From: Rhizobium altiplani
GTDB taxonomy: Bacteria; Pseudomonadota; Alphaproteobacteria; Rhizobiales; Rhizobiaceae
Assembly (NCBI RefSeq): GCF_001542405.1
Contig: NZ_LNCD01000091.1
Location: 41,526-105,525 of the forward strand
DNA length: 64,000 bases
Direction: 5' to 3'
Every line of letters starts with the position of its first letter. Within the stretch, counting starts at the first letter, position 1. The notes beneath the pieces are model-generated. The model was not told the DNA's origin and searched no databases. It worked only from the letters and a program-made list of their open reading frames with translations. Shown here piece after piece: positions 9,085 to 18,481 of this stretch. The position numbers and the translations under genes were made by a program.

Positions 9085-9597
9085 ATGCAAAATACGATTC
9101 GCATCATCGGCGTTGATCCGGGCCTGCGCCGCACGGGCTGGGGAATTATCGACACGCTCGGCAATTCCTTGCGCTTCGTCGCGTCCGGTACGGTCACCTC
9201 GGACGGCGACCTGGACCTCGCCTCACGCCTTTGCCAGCTGCACGATGGCCTGGCGGAAGTCGTGCACAGCTATCAGCCTGATGAGGCTGCCGTCGAACAA
9301 ACCTTCGTCAATAAGGACGCCGTTGCAACGCTGAAACTCGGGCAGGCACGCGGCATTGCCATGCTGGTCCCTGCCCGCGCCGGTTTGCCCGTCGCCGAAT
9401 ATGCGCCAAACGCCGTCAAGAAGGCGGTCATCGGCGTCGGCCACGGCGAAAAGCAGCAGATCCACATGATGCTGAAAATCCTGATGCCCAAGGTCGAATT
9501 CAAGGGCAACGACGCTGCCGACGCGCTGGCCATCGCCATCTGCCACGCTCATAACCGCGGCAGCAGCCGCATGCGGCAGGCAGCGCTTGCCGGCTAA
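9085..9597 (+). CDS. ruvC: Holliday junction resolvase RuvC
   Basis: This 170-residue endonuclease cuts Holliday junctions in concert with RuvAB. The acidic catalytic residues of the RNase H-like fold are visible: D11 in GVDPGLRRTGWG, E71 in AAVEQTFVNKD, and D143/D146 in GNDAADALAIA. The length is normal for alphaproteobacteria. ATG at 9085 has AGGGTGAAGC just upstream. It leads the ruvC-ruvA-ruvB cluster, with 34 bp to ruvA, and carries an SOS-type box in its promoter, consistent with induction by DNA damage. Confidence 0.96.
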   Translation: MQNTIRIIGVDPGLRRTGWGIIDTLGNSLRFVASGTVTSDGDLDLASRLCQLHDGLAEVVHSYQPDEAAVEQTFVNKDAVATLKLGQARGIAMLVPARAGLPVAEYAPNAVKKAVIGVGHGEKQQIHMMLKILMPKVEFKGNDAADALAIAICHAHNRGSSRMRQAALAG

Positions 9598-9631
9598 TCT
9601 TCACTGAAAACCCACCGAACGGACCATTTGC

Positions 9632-10249
9632 ATGATCGGCAAGCTCAAAGGCACCATCGAAGAAATCGGCGACGACTACGTCCTCGTCGATGTCCACGGC
9701 GTCTGCTACGTCGCCTTCTGCTCGGCGCGCACCCTGTCTCGCCTCGGCTCGGTGGGCGAGGCCTGTGTGCTTTTCATCGAGACCTATGTTCGCGAAGACC
9801 AGCTGAAGCTCTTCGGCTTCATGACCGCGCTCGAGAGAGAGTGGTTCATTCTCCTGCAGAGCGTACAGGGCGTTGGTGCAAAGGTGGCTCTCGCCGTCCT
9901 TTCGACCCTACCTCCAAGCGAACTGGCGAACGCCATCGCGCTGCAGGATCGCACGGCAGTCGCCCGCGCTCAGGGCGTTGGTCCCAAGGTTGCCGTGCGC
10001 ATCGTCACCGAACTGAAGAACAAGGCGCCGGCCTTCGCCGGAGAAGCGTCGGGCACCATCGGCCTCAAGCAGGAGCTCGGTGAAGGTGTTGCCGCTGCCC
10101 CTGTCGCCGACGCGGTATCCGCGCTGACGAACCTCGGCTATTCCCGCGACCAGGCTGCCAATGCCGTTGCCGCCGCCATGAAGACCGCCGGTGAAGGCGC
10201 CGACAGCGCCAAGCTCATCCGCCTTGGGTTGAAGGAACTGGCTCGCTGA
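9632..10249 (+). CDS. ruvA: Holliday junction branch migration protein RuvA
   Basis: This 205-residue DNA-binding subunit of the RuvAB branch-migration motor has the three usual domains. The OB fold (MIGKLKGTIEEIGDDYVLVDVHGV), tandem helix-hairpin-helix motifs (VQGVGAKVALAVLSTL and AQGVGPKVAVRIVTEL) and the RuvB-contacting C-terminal three-helix domain (ALTNLGYSRDQAANAV) can all be read. It tetramerises on the four-way junction and recruits RuvB. It lies between ruvC and ruvB on the same strand, so co-transcription is expected. Confidence 0.96.
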   Translation: MIGKLKGTIEEIGDDYVLVDVHGVCYVAFCSARTLSRLGSVGEACVLFIETYVREDQLKLFGFMTALEREWFILLQSVQGVGAKVALAVLSTLPPSELANAIALQDRTAVARAQGVGPKVAVRIVTELKNKAPAFAGEASGTIGLKQELGEGVAAAPVADAVSALTNLGYSRDQAANAVAAAMKTAGEGADSAKLIRLGLKELAR

Positions 10250-10328
10250 TCCAATTGCCCGAGCGGGTGCCAAAAGCGTTCGGCTTGGTGTATTGGTCAC
10301 GAGCGTTTGAAGATTGGGAAATGCCAGC

Positions 10329-11369
10329 ATGAGTGAAGCCGCGCGCCTGATATCGGCAGAGAAACGAGGCGAAGACCTGGATGTGACGCTTCGGCCGCAG
10401 TCGCTGGACGAGTTCACCGGCCAGGCGGAAGCGCGCGCAAACCTGAAGGTGTTCATCGAGGCGGCGAAGAACCGTGGCGAGGCGCTGGATCACGTCCTTT
10501 TCGTTGGCCCGCCCGGCCTCGGCAAGACGACGCTCGCGCAGATCATGGCGAAGGAACTCGGCGTCAATTTCCGCTCTACGTCCGGTCCGGTTATTGCCAA
10601 GGCGGGCGATCTCGCCGCTCTGCTGACCAATCTCGAAGAGCGCGACGTGCTCTTCATCGACGAAATTCACCGGCTCAACCCGGCCGTCGAGGAAATCCTC
10701 TACCCCGCGATGGAGGATTTCCAGCTCGACCTCATCATCGGCGAAGGACCAGCCGCGCGTTCTGTCAAGATCGACCTGTCGAAATTCACCCTCGTTGCAG
10801 CAACGACCCGCCTTGGCCTTTTGACCACGCCGCTTCGCGACCGTTTCGGCATTCCCGTCCGCCTGAGCTTCTATACCGTCGAGGAATTGGAGCTGATCGT
10901 TCGACGCGGCGCACGCCTGATGAACCTGCCCATGACCGACGAGGGTGCACGGGAAATCGCCCGGCGCGCTCGTGGAACGCCGCGTATTGCCGGTCGCCTG
11001 CTGCGGCGCGTGCGCGATTTCGCGGAAGTGGCGAAGGCTGAAGCCGTCACCCGCGAGATTGCCGATGAGGCGCTGACCCGGCTGCTCGTCGACAACATGG
11101 GCCTCGACCAGCTCGACAAGCGCTACCTCAACATGATCGCGGTCAATTTCGGCGGCGGCCCCGTCGGCATCGAAACCATCGCCGCAGGGCTTTCCGAACC
11201 ACGCGACGCGATCGAGGACATCATCGAGCCCTACATGATTCAGCAGGGTTTCATTCAGCGCACCCCACGCGGCCGCGTCCTGACCGCGACGGCCTGGAAG
11301 CACCTCGGCATGCAACCCCCAAAGGATCTGGAAGCGGCACAGTTTCGCTTGTTCCAGGAAGACGACTGA
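10329..11369 (+). CDS. ruvB: Holliday junction helicase motor RuvB
   Basis: This 346-residue AAA+ ATPase pulls DNA through the RuvA-bound junction. Walker A is GPPGLGKTT at about 60-68, Walker B is VLFIDEIHR at about 107-115, sensor 1 is VAATTRLG, and a C-terminal winged helix ends the protein. I prefer ATG 10329 (MSEAARLIS) to an in-frame TTG at 10314, since homologues start here and length is then standard. It is 79 bp after ruvA. No terminator is seen before the next gene, so the DinB-family gene may be read through. Confidence 0.95.
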   Translation: MSEAARLISAEKRGEDLDVTLRPQSLDEFTGQAEARANLKVFIEAAKNRGEALDHVLFVGPPGLGKTTLAQIMAKELGVNFRSTSGPVIAKAGDLAALLTNLEERDVLFIDEIHRLNPAVEEILYPAMEDFQLDLIIGEGPAARSVKIDLSKFTLVAATTRLGLLTTPLRDRFGIPVRLSFYTVEELELIVRRGARLMNLPMTDEGAREIARRARGTPRIAGRLLRRVRDFAEVAKAEAVTREIADEALTRLLVDNMGLDQLDKRYLNMIAVNFGGGPVGIETIAAGLSEPRDAIEDIIEPYMIQQGFIQRTPRGRVLTATAWKHLGMQPPKDLEAAQFRLFQEDD

Positions 11370-11405
11370 CGCTTGCGGGTTGCCCGTCAAGAAACGGAGT
11401 TACCG

Positions 11406-11969
11406 ATGCCGACTTTCGACCCATGCAGGACCACACGGAAGCTTGCGTACAACAACGCGCTTGCGAACTATCGCCTGCATGAAGCCTGCAGCAGGTTGAA
11501 GCCGGGAGAATTCGAGGCGGCACGCGCAAGCTTCTTCCCGTCGATCAAGGCAACGCTCAACCATATTCTGACCGTCGACTGGTTCTACGTCGATGCGCTT
11601 GAAGGCGGCACGCTTGGCCCTGCCGCCTGGGACGTCGAGGAGCCATTCGACGATATCGCGGCGCTTGCTGCCGAACAGGCGAAAGTCGATCGCAGGCTGG
11701 TCGCGCTTTGCGAGGCGGCAACGCCGGAAAAGCTGGCGTCGACGACCGAGATCCATCGTGCGGGGCGCATTCAGCGCGAGCGGATGGAAGACGTTTTGAA
11801 CCACCTGTTCCAACACCAGACGCATCATCGCGGCCAGATTCATGCGATGTTGGCAGGAACGAGCGTACATCCACCGCAGCTCGATGAATTCATCGTTGCC
11901 GATGATGGTCGCTTCCGGAGCGGCGATATCGCCGCTCTCGGCTGGAGTGAAGAGCAGTTGATGCGCTAG
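11406..11969 (+). CDS. DinB family protein
   Basis: This 187-residue protein belongs to the DinB/YfiT four-helix-bundle superfamily. The metal-site histidines are placed as expected: one in the second helix (LNHILTVDWFYVDAL) and HQTHHRGQ in the third. These proteins act as thiol-dependent metalloenzymes of mostly unknown substrate, and the DinB name does not imply DNA polymerase IV. GGAG lies 7 bp before ATG 11406. It follows ruvB by 36 bp, so it may be in the same transcript, and it converges on acvB. Confidence 0.85.
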   Translation: MPTFDPCRTTRKLAYNNALANYRLHEACSRLKPGEFEAARASFFPSIKATLNHILTVDWFYVDALEGGTLGPAAWDVEEPFDDIAALAAEQAKVDRRLVALCEAATPEKLASTTEIHRAGRIQRERMEDVLNHLFQHQTHHRGQIHAMLAGTSVHPPQLDEFIVADDGRFRSGDIAALGWSEEQLMR

Positions 11970-11990
11970 CCTGGGGCGGCGCGACGCAGC

Positions 11991-13373
11991 CTAGTCCTGA
12001 AGCCGTGCCTTCAGCCCGTCGATGATCGTCTTGCTCAATAGCTCATAGTTCTCATCGAAGTGGTGATCGCCGGCAAGGGCAATCACATCGGCACCGCTGC
12101 CCTTGAGATCAGGGCAGGCCACCTCGTCGTCATCTTCCTTTCCGTAGATGCACTGGACGATCTTGGGATCGACCTTCTTCAGGTCATCAACCGGATCGCC
12201 GCCCGCACCTTCCGTCTTCTGGCCGAGCCAGCCCATGACGGAGATCTGGTAATCGACCTCATGCGACAGGGACAGGAGCGACATCTGCGCGACGGTTGCC
12301 TTGGCGGCCGGCTTCAGGCGCGTAAACGCGGCAGGCACGACATCGGCGCCGAAGGAATAGCCGATCAGCAGAACGTGCTTCACCTTCCACTGCTTGCGAT
12401 AAAGCTCGATAATCTTGCCGAGATCGTCCGCCGTCTGCTGCGGCTGGCGCTCCGACCAGAAGTAATGCAGCGAGTCGATGCCGACGACCGGCACACCCTG
12501 CTTCTGCAGCGCCGCACCAACCTCCTTGTCGATATCGCGCCACCCGCCATCACCGGAGTAGATGACCGCCATTGTGTCGAAAGCCGGCTTGGCATCGAGA
12601 ATGGTGAGCGGGAGGCCGAGCGGATTGTCGGCACTGCCGGAGGCGTCGATCAGGTCCGAGAGCGTGTCGGCAAGCGTCGTCTGGGCATCGTCCCCGGAAT
12701 CGCGGATATCGATGTCCGAGTGCTGCTTCTTGAGTTCTTCGACATGCGCACGGCCCTCCTTTTGTGCTGCCGCCGTAAACGAGGCGATGATCGGGTCCGG
12801 CAGCGATGTTTCGCTGAGCCCATAGATCATGCGGTCGCCGACCGTCTGCTTCTTCGCCGGCGTGCACAGTTCCTTGGTAAGCGGAATCCCGGCAACTGGA
12901 TCGATCGCCAGCGTCTGGCCGATCGTCGCATCCGGGGTCTGCGCCGCGATCGCCAGCGCCAGCGCACCGCCCTCGCCGACGCCGGCAACGATCGGCAGAT
13001 GGTATGCACTGTTGCCCGCCGCGCGCTGTACCTGCTGGCTCAGCGATTCAAGATCGGACACCATGTAGATGCAGCCGTCATTCTGGCTGACGTCGTAGTT
13101 TCTGAGCGCCTCCATATAGGCCACGAAGTCGATGCCAATGACGACGGCTCCCTGCTCGACGAGACGGTTTGCCTCTGCCTTCTCATTATCGCCCCAGCCG
13201 GCGCCATCCGAGATCAGCACAACGGCGCCTTTCACGTCGCCTTCGGGCAGGAAAATATGCGGCGAAGGAATGAGCCCTGTCTCGAAGCTCTGTGTCGTCT
13301 CGGTCGCCGCCATTGCCGCCGGAACGGACAGCGACAGGGCGCAGACGGCTGCAAGAAGGTGTCTTTTCATCAT
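11991..13373 (-). CDS. acvB: AcvB/VirJ family lysyl-phosphatidylglycerol hydrolase
   Basis: This 460-residue periplasmic protein has a signal peptide of about 22 residues (cut after AMA) and two alpha/beta-hydrolase-like halves. The C-terminal half carries a nucleophile elbow GYSFGAD, and a histidine near the C-terminus (AGDHHFDENY) can complete the triad. The N-terminal half has a degenerate elbow, GVGEGG. In Agrobacterium AcvB hydrolyses lysyl-phosphatidylglycerol and is needed for normal membrane lipid balance. In Rhizobium tropici the homologue is called atvA. It overlaps the lpiA stop by 4 bp, giving a coupled synthesis-and-turnover pair. VirJ, a Ti-plasmid relative, is shorter. Confidence 0.88.
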   Translation of the reverse strand: MMKRHLLAAVCALSLSVPAAMAATETTQSFETGLIPSPHIFLPEGDVKGAVVLISDGAGWGDNEKAEANRLVEQGAVVIGIDFVAYMEALRNYDVSQNDGCIYMVSDLESLSQQVQRAAGNSAYHLPIVAGVGEGGALALAIAAQTPDATIGQTLAIDPVAGIPLTKELCTPAKKQTVGDRMIYGLSETSLPDPIIASFTAAAQKEGRAHVEELKKQHSDIDIRDSGDDAQTTLADTLSDLIDASGSADNPLGLPLTILDAKPAFDTMAVIYSGDGGWRDIDKEVGAALQKQGVPVVGIDSLHYFWSERQPQQTADDLGKIIELYRKQWKVKHVLLIGYSFGADVVPAAFTRLKPAAKATVAQMSLLSLSHEVDYQISVMGWLGQKTEGAGGDPVDDLKKVDPKIVQCIYGKEDDDEVACPDLKGSGADVIALAGDHHFDENYELLSKTIIDGLKARLQD

Positions 13374-15973
13374 TTCCTCACTACCCCTCTCAATCCGCCG
13401 CCGATCAGGAATGTTGCGTCCATCAGAGCGATCATCGGATTGCCTCCACCCGAAACCGCAAGATACCGCGGATGCCAGTGCGGATGGAACTTTGATTTGA
13501 AGGCCCTGAGGCCCTTGAAGTTATAAAACCGCTCGCCGTGTTCGAAGACGGTGCTGCCGACGCGGTCCCAGACCGGCGCCATCTCGCGCTTCGACATGCC
13601 CGAAAGCGGCGCCATGCCGAGATTGAAATGCGCAAACCCCTGGTCGCGCAGATATTCCATGATCTGGACGAAGAGGAAGTCCATCGACCCTTTCGGCGCA
13701 TCCGGGGAGAACCGCATCAGGTCGATGGTCCCCTCGTCCTTCGCGGCGGTGATCAGGATGTTGGCGAAGGCCACGATCCTGCCTTCGCGCTTCAGGATGC
13801 CGACGGGTTGGGCAACGATATAGTCTGGATCGAACGCACCGAGCGAGAAACCCTTCTCCTTGGCATTGTGATCCTCGAGCCACGCATTCGAAACCGCGCC
13901 AAGCTCATCCATTGCGACGGGAACGTCTTCCGGCGCGATAACCTCGAATTCAAGGCCGTCGCGTTGCGCGCGGCTCGCGGTTTGCCGCAGGTTTGCCCAC
14001 TTGCCGCCCTTCATCTCGAAGGTTTTCAAATCGGCAACGGCAAGCTCGCCGAGCTTGAAGGCACGCAGTCCTGCATCGGCACAATGCGAAAGAAGCGCCG
14101 GAGAGATCTGGTAAAAGACTGCGCGGCAGCCGGCGGCGCGTGCGGATTCCACGAAACGCCAGACCAGCTCTGGAATGGCGCTGCGCTCCCCGATCGGATC
14201 GAAAAGAGCGATCCAGGAGCGCCCCTGCCTTCCATACATGATGAAAGCGTCGCCTTTCTCCGAGAACATGATGCTCTTGTCGCCCATGCGCACCAAATTG
14301 GCGTCGGCAAAGCGCTGCTTCTCGACGATACCGACCGCCCGCTGCAACGCGTCGGTGGAAGCAGGTTCCGGCTTGACCGTCGCCGGACGGAGCAGACTGA
14401 AGATCGCAATCGCCGAGGAAATGATCGTAAGGCCGAGCACGGCGCGCAGACCGCGCGGGGCCTCGCCGGCAAATTCGAACTGCCACCAGAGCTCGTTGCT
14501 GTATTCGACGTCACGATAGACGAAGAGCAGGATCACGATCGCACCGACGCAGATCACGGCGATCGCCGTCAGCCACGAGGCCGTCAGCGTCTGGTTGAGA
14601 AGGGACGCATGTCTGCGAAACAGCCGGCGGCTGACGAACAGGCCGAAGATCAGGAAACCGAGGAAACAGGCCTCGACCAGTGCAATCGCCTTCAGCAGCG
14701 ACAAGGTCAACGCCGCCGCGGCCGACAGGATCGACACCCACCAGGCACCGTCGAGCTTCTGGCCGAGACCGCGTGCCGCAACGACCAGTGTCAGCCCGAG
14801 CAGGCTGGAGAGGAAATGCGCCCCCTCGACGAGCGGCAACGGCAGGTAGTTCGCAAGAAACTCGAGATTCTGGTCCGGCGTCGGCGTCACGCTCGAAAAG
14901 ATCAACATGACGCCGAGGAGCAGCGATAGGGTCGAGAGCAACTGCGGCATCAGCCGGATGCCGATCCGTCGGATGCCGGACGCAACCGGGTGATCGGCAA
15001 ACCGGCGAAGCTCGGTTGCCGAGACGGCCAGCACGGCGATCAGCAACGGCAGAACGTGATAGATCAGGCGGTAGAGAACCAGCGAACCAAGCACTGCGTC
15101 GATGTTCACTGCGCTGCCAAGCGAAGCGATGATAACGGTCTCGAACACACCGAGGCCGGCAGGTACATGGCTCAACACTCCAAGCCCAACCGCAATGGCA
15201 TAGACAGCCAGGAATACCGGCCAGCTGATCGCGGCCTGTGGCAGCAAGACATAAAGGACGGTCGCCGAGGCGGCGATGTCGAAGGCGGTCACCAGGAACT
15301 GCCGCGACCATGTGCGCGAGTCCGGCAATCGGACCGAGACGGGACCGAGGTGGACCGCGCGCCCCTCGCGTCCCAGAAACATGATGACTCCGAGGCCGGC
15401 AATGACCATACCTGCCATCAGCCGCAGGGTCACGCTGCCGACATTGATCAGAGGCGCGATTTCATCGGCGATGATCAGGAGCGAGATAGCGGCAACGCCC
15501 GCAAGTCCGAGGCCGAACGACAGCGTCACGAATGCGATGACCCGGCCAATCTCCTCAGGCGTCAGGCCGAGGCGCGAATAGGCGCGATAGCGGATTGCAC
15601 CGCCGCTCAGCGCCCCGAAGCCCGCCGTATTGCCGACCGCATAGGCGCTGAAGGCGGTCAGCGCCACCTGCGGAAATGGCAGCTTGCGGCCAACATATTC
15701 AATGGCATTGACGTCATAGAAAACGAGGGCAAGAAAGCTCATGCCGGTGAACAGGAGGGCTAGAAAAATCGAGCTGACCTTGGTGTCGGCCAGCGCCTGA
15801 ACGACGTCGTCATATCGCACTTCGTTCGTCAGTTGCACGATTGCGAAGCCGACGAAACAGAACAGCGCGAGCGTCGCCAGTGCCGTCAGGTGCGCACGGT
15901 AGCGCCTGAAGAATCCACGTACCGAAGATTCGTCGGCGTCTTCGATTTCTTCTAACTTGCCGTGTCCCGACAT
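13370..15973 (-). CDS. lpiA: Lysylphosphatidylglycerol synthetase/flippase (MprF/LpiA)
   Basis: This protein of 867 residues has two parts. The first 530 or so residues hold about 14 transmembrane helices of the UPF0104 flippase type (YAVGNTAGFGALSGGAIRYR is a recognisable stretch). The last 300 form a cytosolic DUF2156 transferase domain, which moves lysine from Lys-tRNA to phosphatidylglycerol (GDKSIMFSEKGDAFIMYG, YNFKGLRAFKSKFHPHWHPR). Adding lysyl groups lowers surface charge and gives resistance to cationic peptides and acid. The start at ATG 15971-15973 (MSGHGKLEE) fits family length; an upstream start at 16042 adds residues of unlikely composition. It heads the lpiA-acvB operon. Confidence 0.92.
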   Translation of the reverse strand: MSGHGKLEEIEDADESSVRGFFRRYRAHLTALATLALFCFVGFAIVQLTNEVRYDDVVQALADTKVSSIFLALLFTGMSFLALVFYDVNAIEYVGRKLPFPQVALTAFSAYAVGNTAGFGALSGGAIRYRAYSRLGLTPEEIGRVIAFVTLSFGLGLAGVAAISLLIIADEIAPLINVGSVTLRLMAGMVIAGLGVIMFLGREGRAVHLGPVSVRLPDSRTWSRQFLVTAFDIAASATVLYVLLPQAAISWPVFLAVYAIAVGLGVLSHVPAGLGVFETVIIASLGSAVNIDAVLGSLVLYRLIYHVLPLLIAVLAVSATELRRFADHPVASGIRRIGIRLMPQLLSTLSLLLGVMLIFSSVTPTPDQNLEFLANYLPLPLVEGAHFLSSLLGLTLVVAARGLGQKLDGAWWVSILSAAAALTLSLLKAIALVEACFLGFLIFGLFVSRRLFRRHASLLNQTLTASWLTAIAVICVGAIVILLFVYRDVEYSNELWWQFEFAGEAPRGLRAVLGLTIISSAIAIFSLLRPATVKPEPASTDALQRAVGIVEKQRFADANLVRMGDKSIMFSEKGDAFIMYGRQGRSWIALFDPIGERSAIPELVWRFVESARAAGCRAVFYQISPALLSHCADAGLRAFKLGELAVADLKTFEMKGGKWANLRQTASRAQRDGLEFEVIAPEDVPVAMDELGAVSNAWLEDHNAKEKGFSLGAFDPDYIVAQPVGILKREGRIVAFANILITAAKDEGTIDLMRFSPDAPKGSMDFLFVQIMEYLRDQGFAHFNLGMAPLSGMSKREMAPVWDRVGSTVFEHGERFYNFKGLRAFKSKFHPHWHPRYLAVSGGGNPMIALMDATFLIGGGLRGVVRK

Positions 15974-16219
15974 CTCGTACCGCCGCAATATTCCAGTTTG
16001 GTGGGAATCATGTCCGAAACACGTAACATGCGCGGCACGCAAGCTCTATGAGTGCGCAGCCTGCCCGACCCTGCCGATCTCGCCTGCTTCATCTCCAATT
16101 GGGGCAAATTTGGCGCAGGGCGCGCCGCCGCACATTGCAATTTCGTAACCTTGACAGGGTTGGAGCGGCAAAAAAGCACTGAACGAGGCTAGCCCGCTCC
16201 GATAAGCGAGTCCCGGATG

Positions 16220-18328
16220 CTACGCCGCGGGCTCATCTGAATTCGAGCGTTGCGAAAGATGGCGGGCGGCGGCTGCATGCGCCTCGGACTCGTGCCCTTC
16301 GCTCGAAACCTGCACCGTCGGCACAGCAAACTCGATGCCGTTTTCCTTGAAGGCGTTGCGGATCATGGCCAGGGCGTTGCGTCGGATGACGAATTGCTCG
16401 CCGGGCTTGGTCGTCATTGCCAGCCGGATGACAATCGCGAACTCGCCGAACTGTTCCACGCCCTTCATCTTCAGCGTCTCGATGATGTGCGGACTGTAGT
16501 CGGGATTATCCAGCAGTTGCTGTCCGATCTGCTTGATCACCTTCTTCGCCTTCACGAGGTCGGTGTCGTAGGTGACGTTCAGGGTAATCTTGTCGATCGT
16601 CCAGTCTCGGTTGAGGTTCCTGACCGCGCCGAGTTCGCCGAACGGCACCGTCGTCAGCGGCCCGCGGTGATGCCTCAGCCGCACCGAGCGCAGGCTGAAG
16701 GCTTCAACAACGCCCTTGTGGCTACCGCTCTCGATATACTCGCCGACACGGAAGGCATCGTCCCAAAGATAGAACATGCCGCTGATGACATCCTTCACGA
16801 TGGTCTGTGCGCCGAAGCCTACGGCGACGCCGACCACGCCGGCACCGGCGATCAGCGGGCCAATTTCGACCCCGAGGCCCGACAGCACCATCAGTACAGC
16901 AATGACAGCAATGACCACGGCGAGGATATTGCGGAAGATCGGCAACAATGTCTGCAGGCGGGCGCGGCTGGCTTTTTCCTCATCCGTTATCGCGCCTTCG
17001 ATCCTGGAGTCATCGAGCTTGCCGTTGATGTATGCGCGCGCCAGGTGCCACAACAGATCGGCAGCGAGCAGGATGACGATGCCGCCAATCGCGCCACGGG
17101 CAAGCCGATCGAGCATGGTCTCGCCGGCGGCCATGCGATCGGCCGCAAGCCCGATCATGCGGCCAAGCCAGAAAGCCGCGGCCGTGATGATAAGGGCTCG
17201 AACGCCACGGTCGAGAAGCACAGTCGCAATCCGGCGCCCGGCGAGAAAGCCCGCCTCGGCCTGGTGCAGGGAACGAACGGCCAGCGTTGCAACCGAGAGA
17301 GCACGCGGCAGGAGCACGACATAGATCCCGAGCCAGAGCAACAGGTTGAACCCTGAAACCCAGAGAAGCCAAAGGAAAGCGAAATAGAGCGTCAGCCCCC
17401 AGGAAACGGTGAAGCTGCGATGCTCTCCCTCCTCCACCGGACGGTGCCAGATCGCCTCCACTGCGATGGCGAAGAGCCCGATGCCGAGAATGTAGCCGAC
17501 AAAGTAGCGCGCGCCCTCGGAAAAGCCGAGCGGCACCATCAGCTGGATCACCGCCCAGCCGAATGCGAAGTAGATCGCGAAGGTCGCGCAACGCCGGAAC
17601 CAGAAAAGCCCCCGGGCGCGCGAAATCTGGCGCTCGCCATCCGCACGCGGCAAGGTAACGAGGGCGACCAGGAGCCGCCCGAGCGCGACGGTAAAGCGGG
17701 CGACGATGAGGGCGACTGCAATCGCGATGGCCATGGACCGCGTGATCGGAGGCCAGTTGAAAGCGAGCAAAGGCACCAGTGTCGCCATCGCAAAAACGAT
17801 TGCGGGAACGACGCGATAAAGCAGATTTGCCGCAGCGTGGTGGGCAACGGTGACGACCTCGTCTTCGGTCCGTCGGATTCGCGGTTTCGGCACGATAAGA
17901 CGGAACAGCAGCTCGACAATCGCTCCGGTGAGAAAAAGGGCAATGACTTCCGTCGTAATCAGCAGCCAGCCCGTCGGCGCGACCTCGCGTTCGACGACTT
18001 CAGACGCGGTCTCGACTTCGCCGGGAAACTCCATCGCCGCCCCGGAGACCATTTCGACATGGCGGCGCGCATGACCGACGAGTTCGGAGAGCGCCGACAT
18101 TTCGCCGGCCTCCGTCAGGGTGGCCGTCGGCGCCGCCTTCATTTGCGTCGCCATCCACTCCTTCACCTGCGGCGTTTGCATCAGCTCGAGCATCTGCCGA
18201 ACTTCCGCCGGCGGTTGAGCCGCACTAGTCGTGGGCGTGGAAGACGGCGACGGCGGGTTGGCGGTCTGAGCCGCTGCGCTCGTGGCCACGGCGAGGGCGA
18301 ATGCCATCGATATCAGTAGTTGCATCAT
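16220..18328 (-). CDS. Large MscS-family mechanosensitive ion channel
   Basis: This 702-residue protein has an N-terminal signal peptide (about 20 residues), a Pro/Ser/Thr-rich linker, a periplasmic segment, and roughly ten to eleven transmembrane helices. The conserved MscS pore and beta domain lie at about residues 490-640. The pore helix GAGVVGVAVGFGAQTIVKDVISG keeps the glycine/alanine packing, and PFGELGAVRNLNRDW matches the upper beta domain. Members of this YbiO/MscM-like size class release osmolytes on hypo-osmotic shock. A tandem 21-bp repeat sits 55 bp upstream and may be its operator. Confidence 0.88.
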   Translation of the reverse strand: MMQLLISMAFALAVATSAAAQTANPPSPSSTPTTSAAQPPAEVRQMLELMQTPQVKEWMATQMKAAPTATLTEAGEMSALSELVGHARRHVEMVSGAAMEFPGEVETASEVVEREVAPTGWLLITTEVIALFLTGAIVELLFRLIVPKPRIRRTEDEVVTVAHHAAANLLYRVVPAIVFAMATLVPLLAFNWPPITRSMAIAIAVALIVARFTVALGRLLVALVTLPRADGERQISRARGLFWFRRCATFAIYFAFGWAVIQLMVPLGFSEGARYFVGYILGIGLFAIAVEAIWHRPVEEGEHRSFTVSWGLTLYFAFLWLLWVSGFNLLLWLGIYVVLLPRALSVATLAVRSLHQAEAGFLAGRRIATVLLDRGVRALIITAAAFWLGRMIGLAADRMAAGETMLDRLARGAIGGIVILLAADLLWHLARAYINGKLDDSRIEGAITDEEKASRARLQTLLPIFRNILAVVIAVIAVLMVLSGLGVEIGPLIAGAGVVGVAVGFGAQTIVKDVISGMFYLWDDAFRVGEYIESGSHKGVVEAFSLRSVRLRHHRGPLTTVPFGELGAVRNLNRDWTIDKITLNVTYDTDLVKAKKVIKQIGQQLLDNPDYSPHIIETLKMKGVEQFGEFAIVIRLAMTTKPGEQFVIRRNALAMIRNAFKENGIEFAVPTVQVSSEGHESEAHAAAARHLSQRSNSDEPAA

Positions 18329-18383
18329 GCCACGCGCGCCCCATTGCCAGACCCGTGATCCCTTGCCCTAAATGCAATCTCTC

Positions 18384-18425
18384 GACAATGTATCCCGTTG
18401 TATAGACAATATATCCCGCTGTATA
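18384..18425 (-). promoter_or_regulatory. Tandem 21-bp repeat, possible operator of the MscS gene
   Basis: Two directly abutting 21-bp units (18384-18404 and 18405-18425) differ at only two positions. Their junction creates the palindrome TTGT-ATAG-ACAA, resembling GntR-type operators. They lie upstream of the MscS gene and directly after the gnd terminator. Confidence 0.45.
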
Positions 18426-18461
18426 AAAGGAAAGCCCGCCCAGGCGGCGCTGCGCGGGCTT
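18423..18461 (-). terminator. Intrinsic terminator of gnd
   Basis: AAGCCCGC (18432-18439) pairs with GCGGGCTT (18454-18461). On the minus strand the hairpin is followed by TTTCCTTTTAT. It lies 20 bp past the gnd stop and overlaps the end of the 21-bp repeat by a few bases. Confidence 0.75.
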
Positions 18462-18481
18462 GGAAAACGAAAAGTTTCAGC

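Noticed and set aside
11991..13373. Ti-plasmid VirJ and T-DNA transfer function
   Set aside because: The length, signal peptide and lpiA linkage fit chromosomal AcvB; no vir genes are present.
12060..13526. Long plus-strand frame opposite acvB
   Set aside because: It overlaps acvB entirely and extends into lpiA; composition is Arg-rich and typical of antisense shadows.
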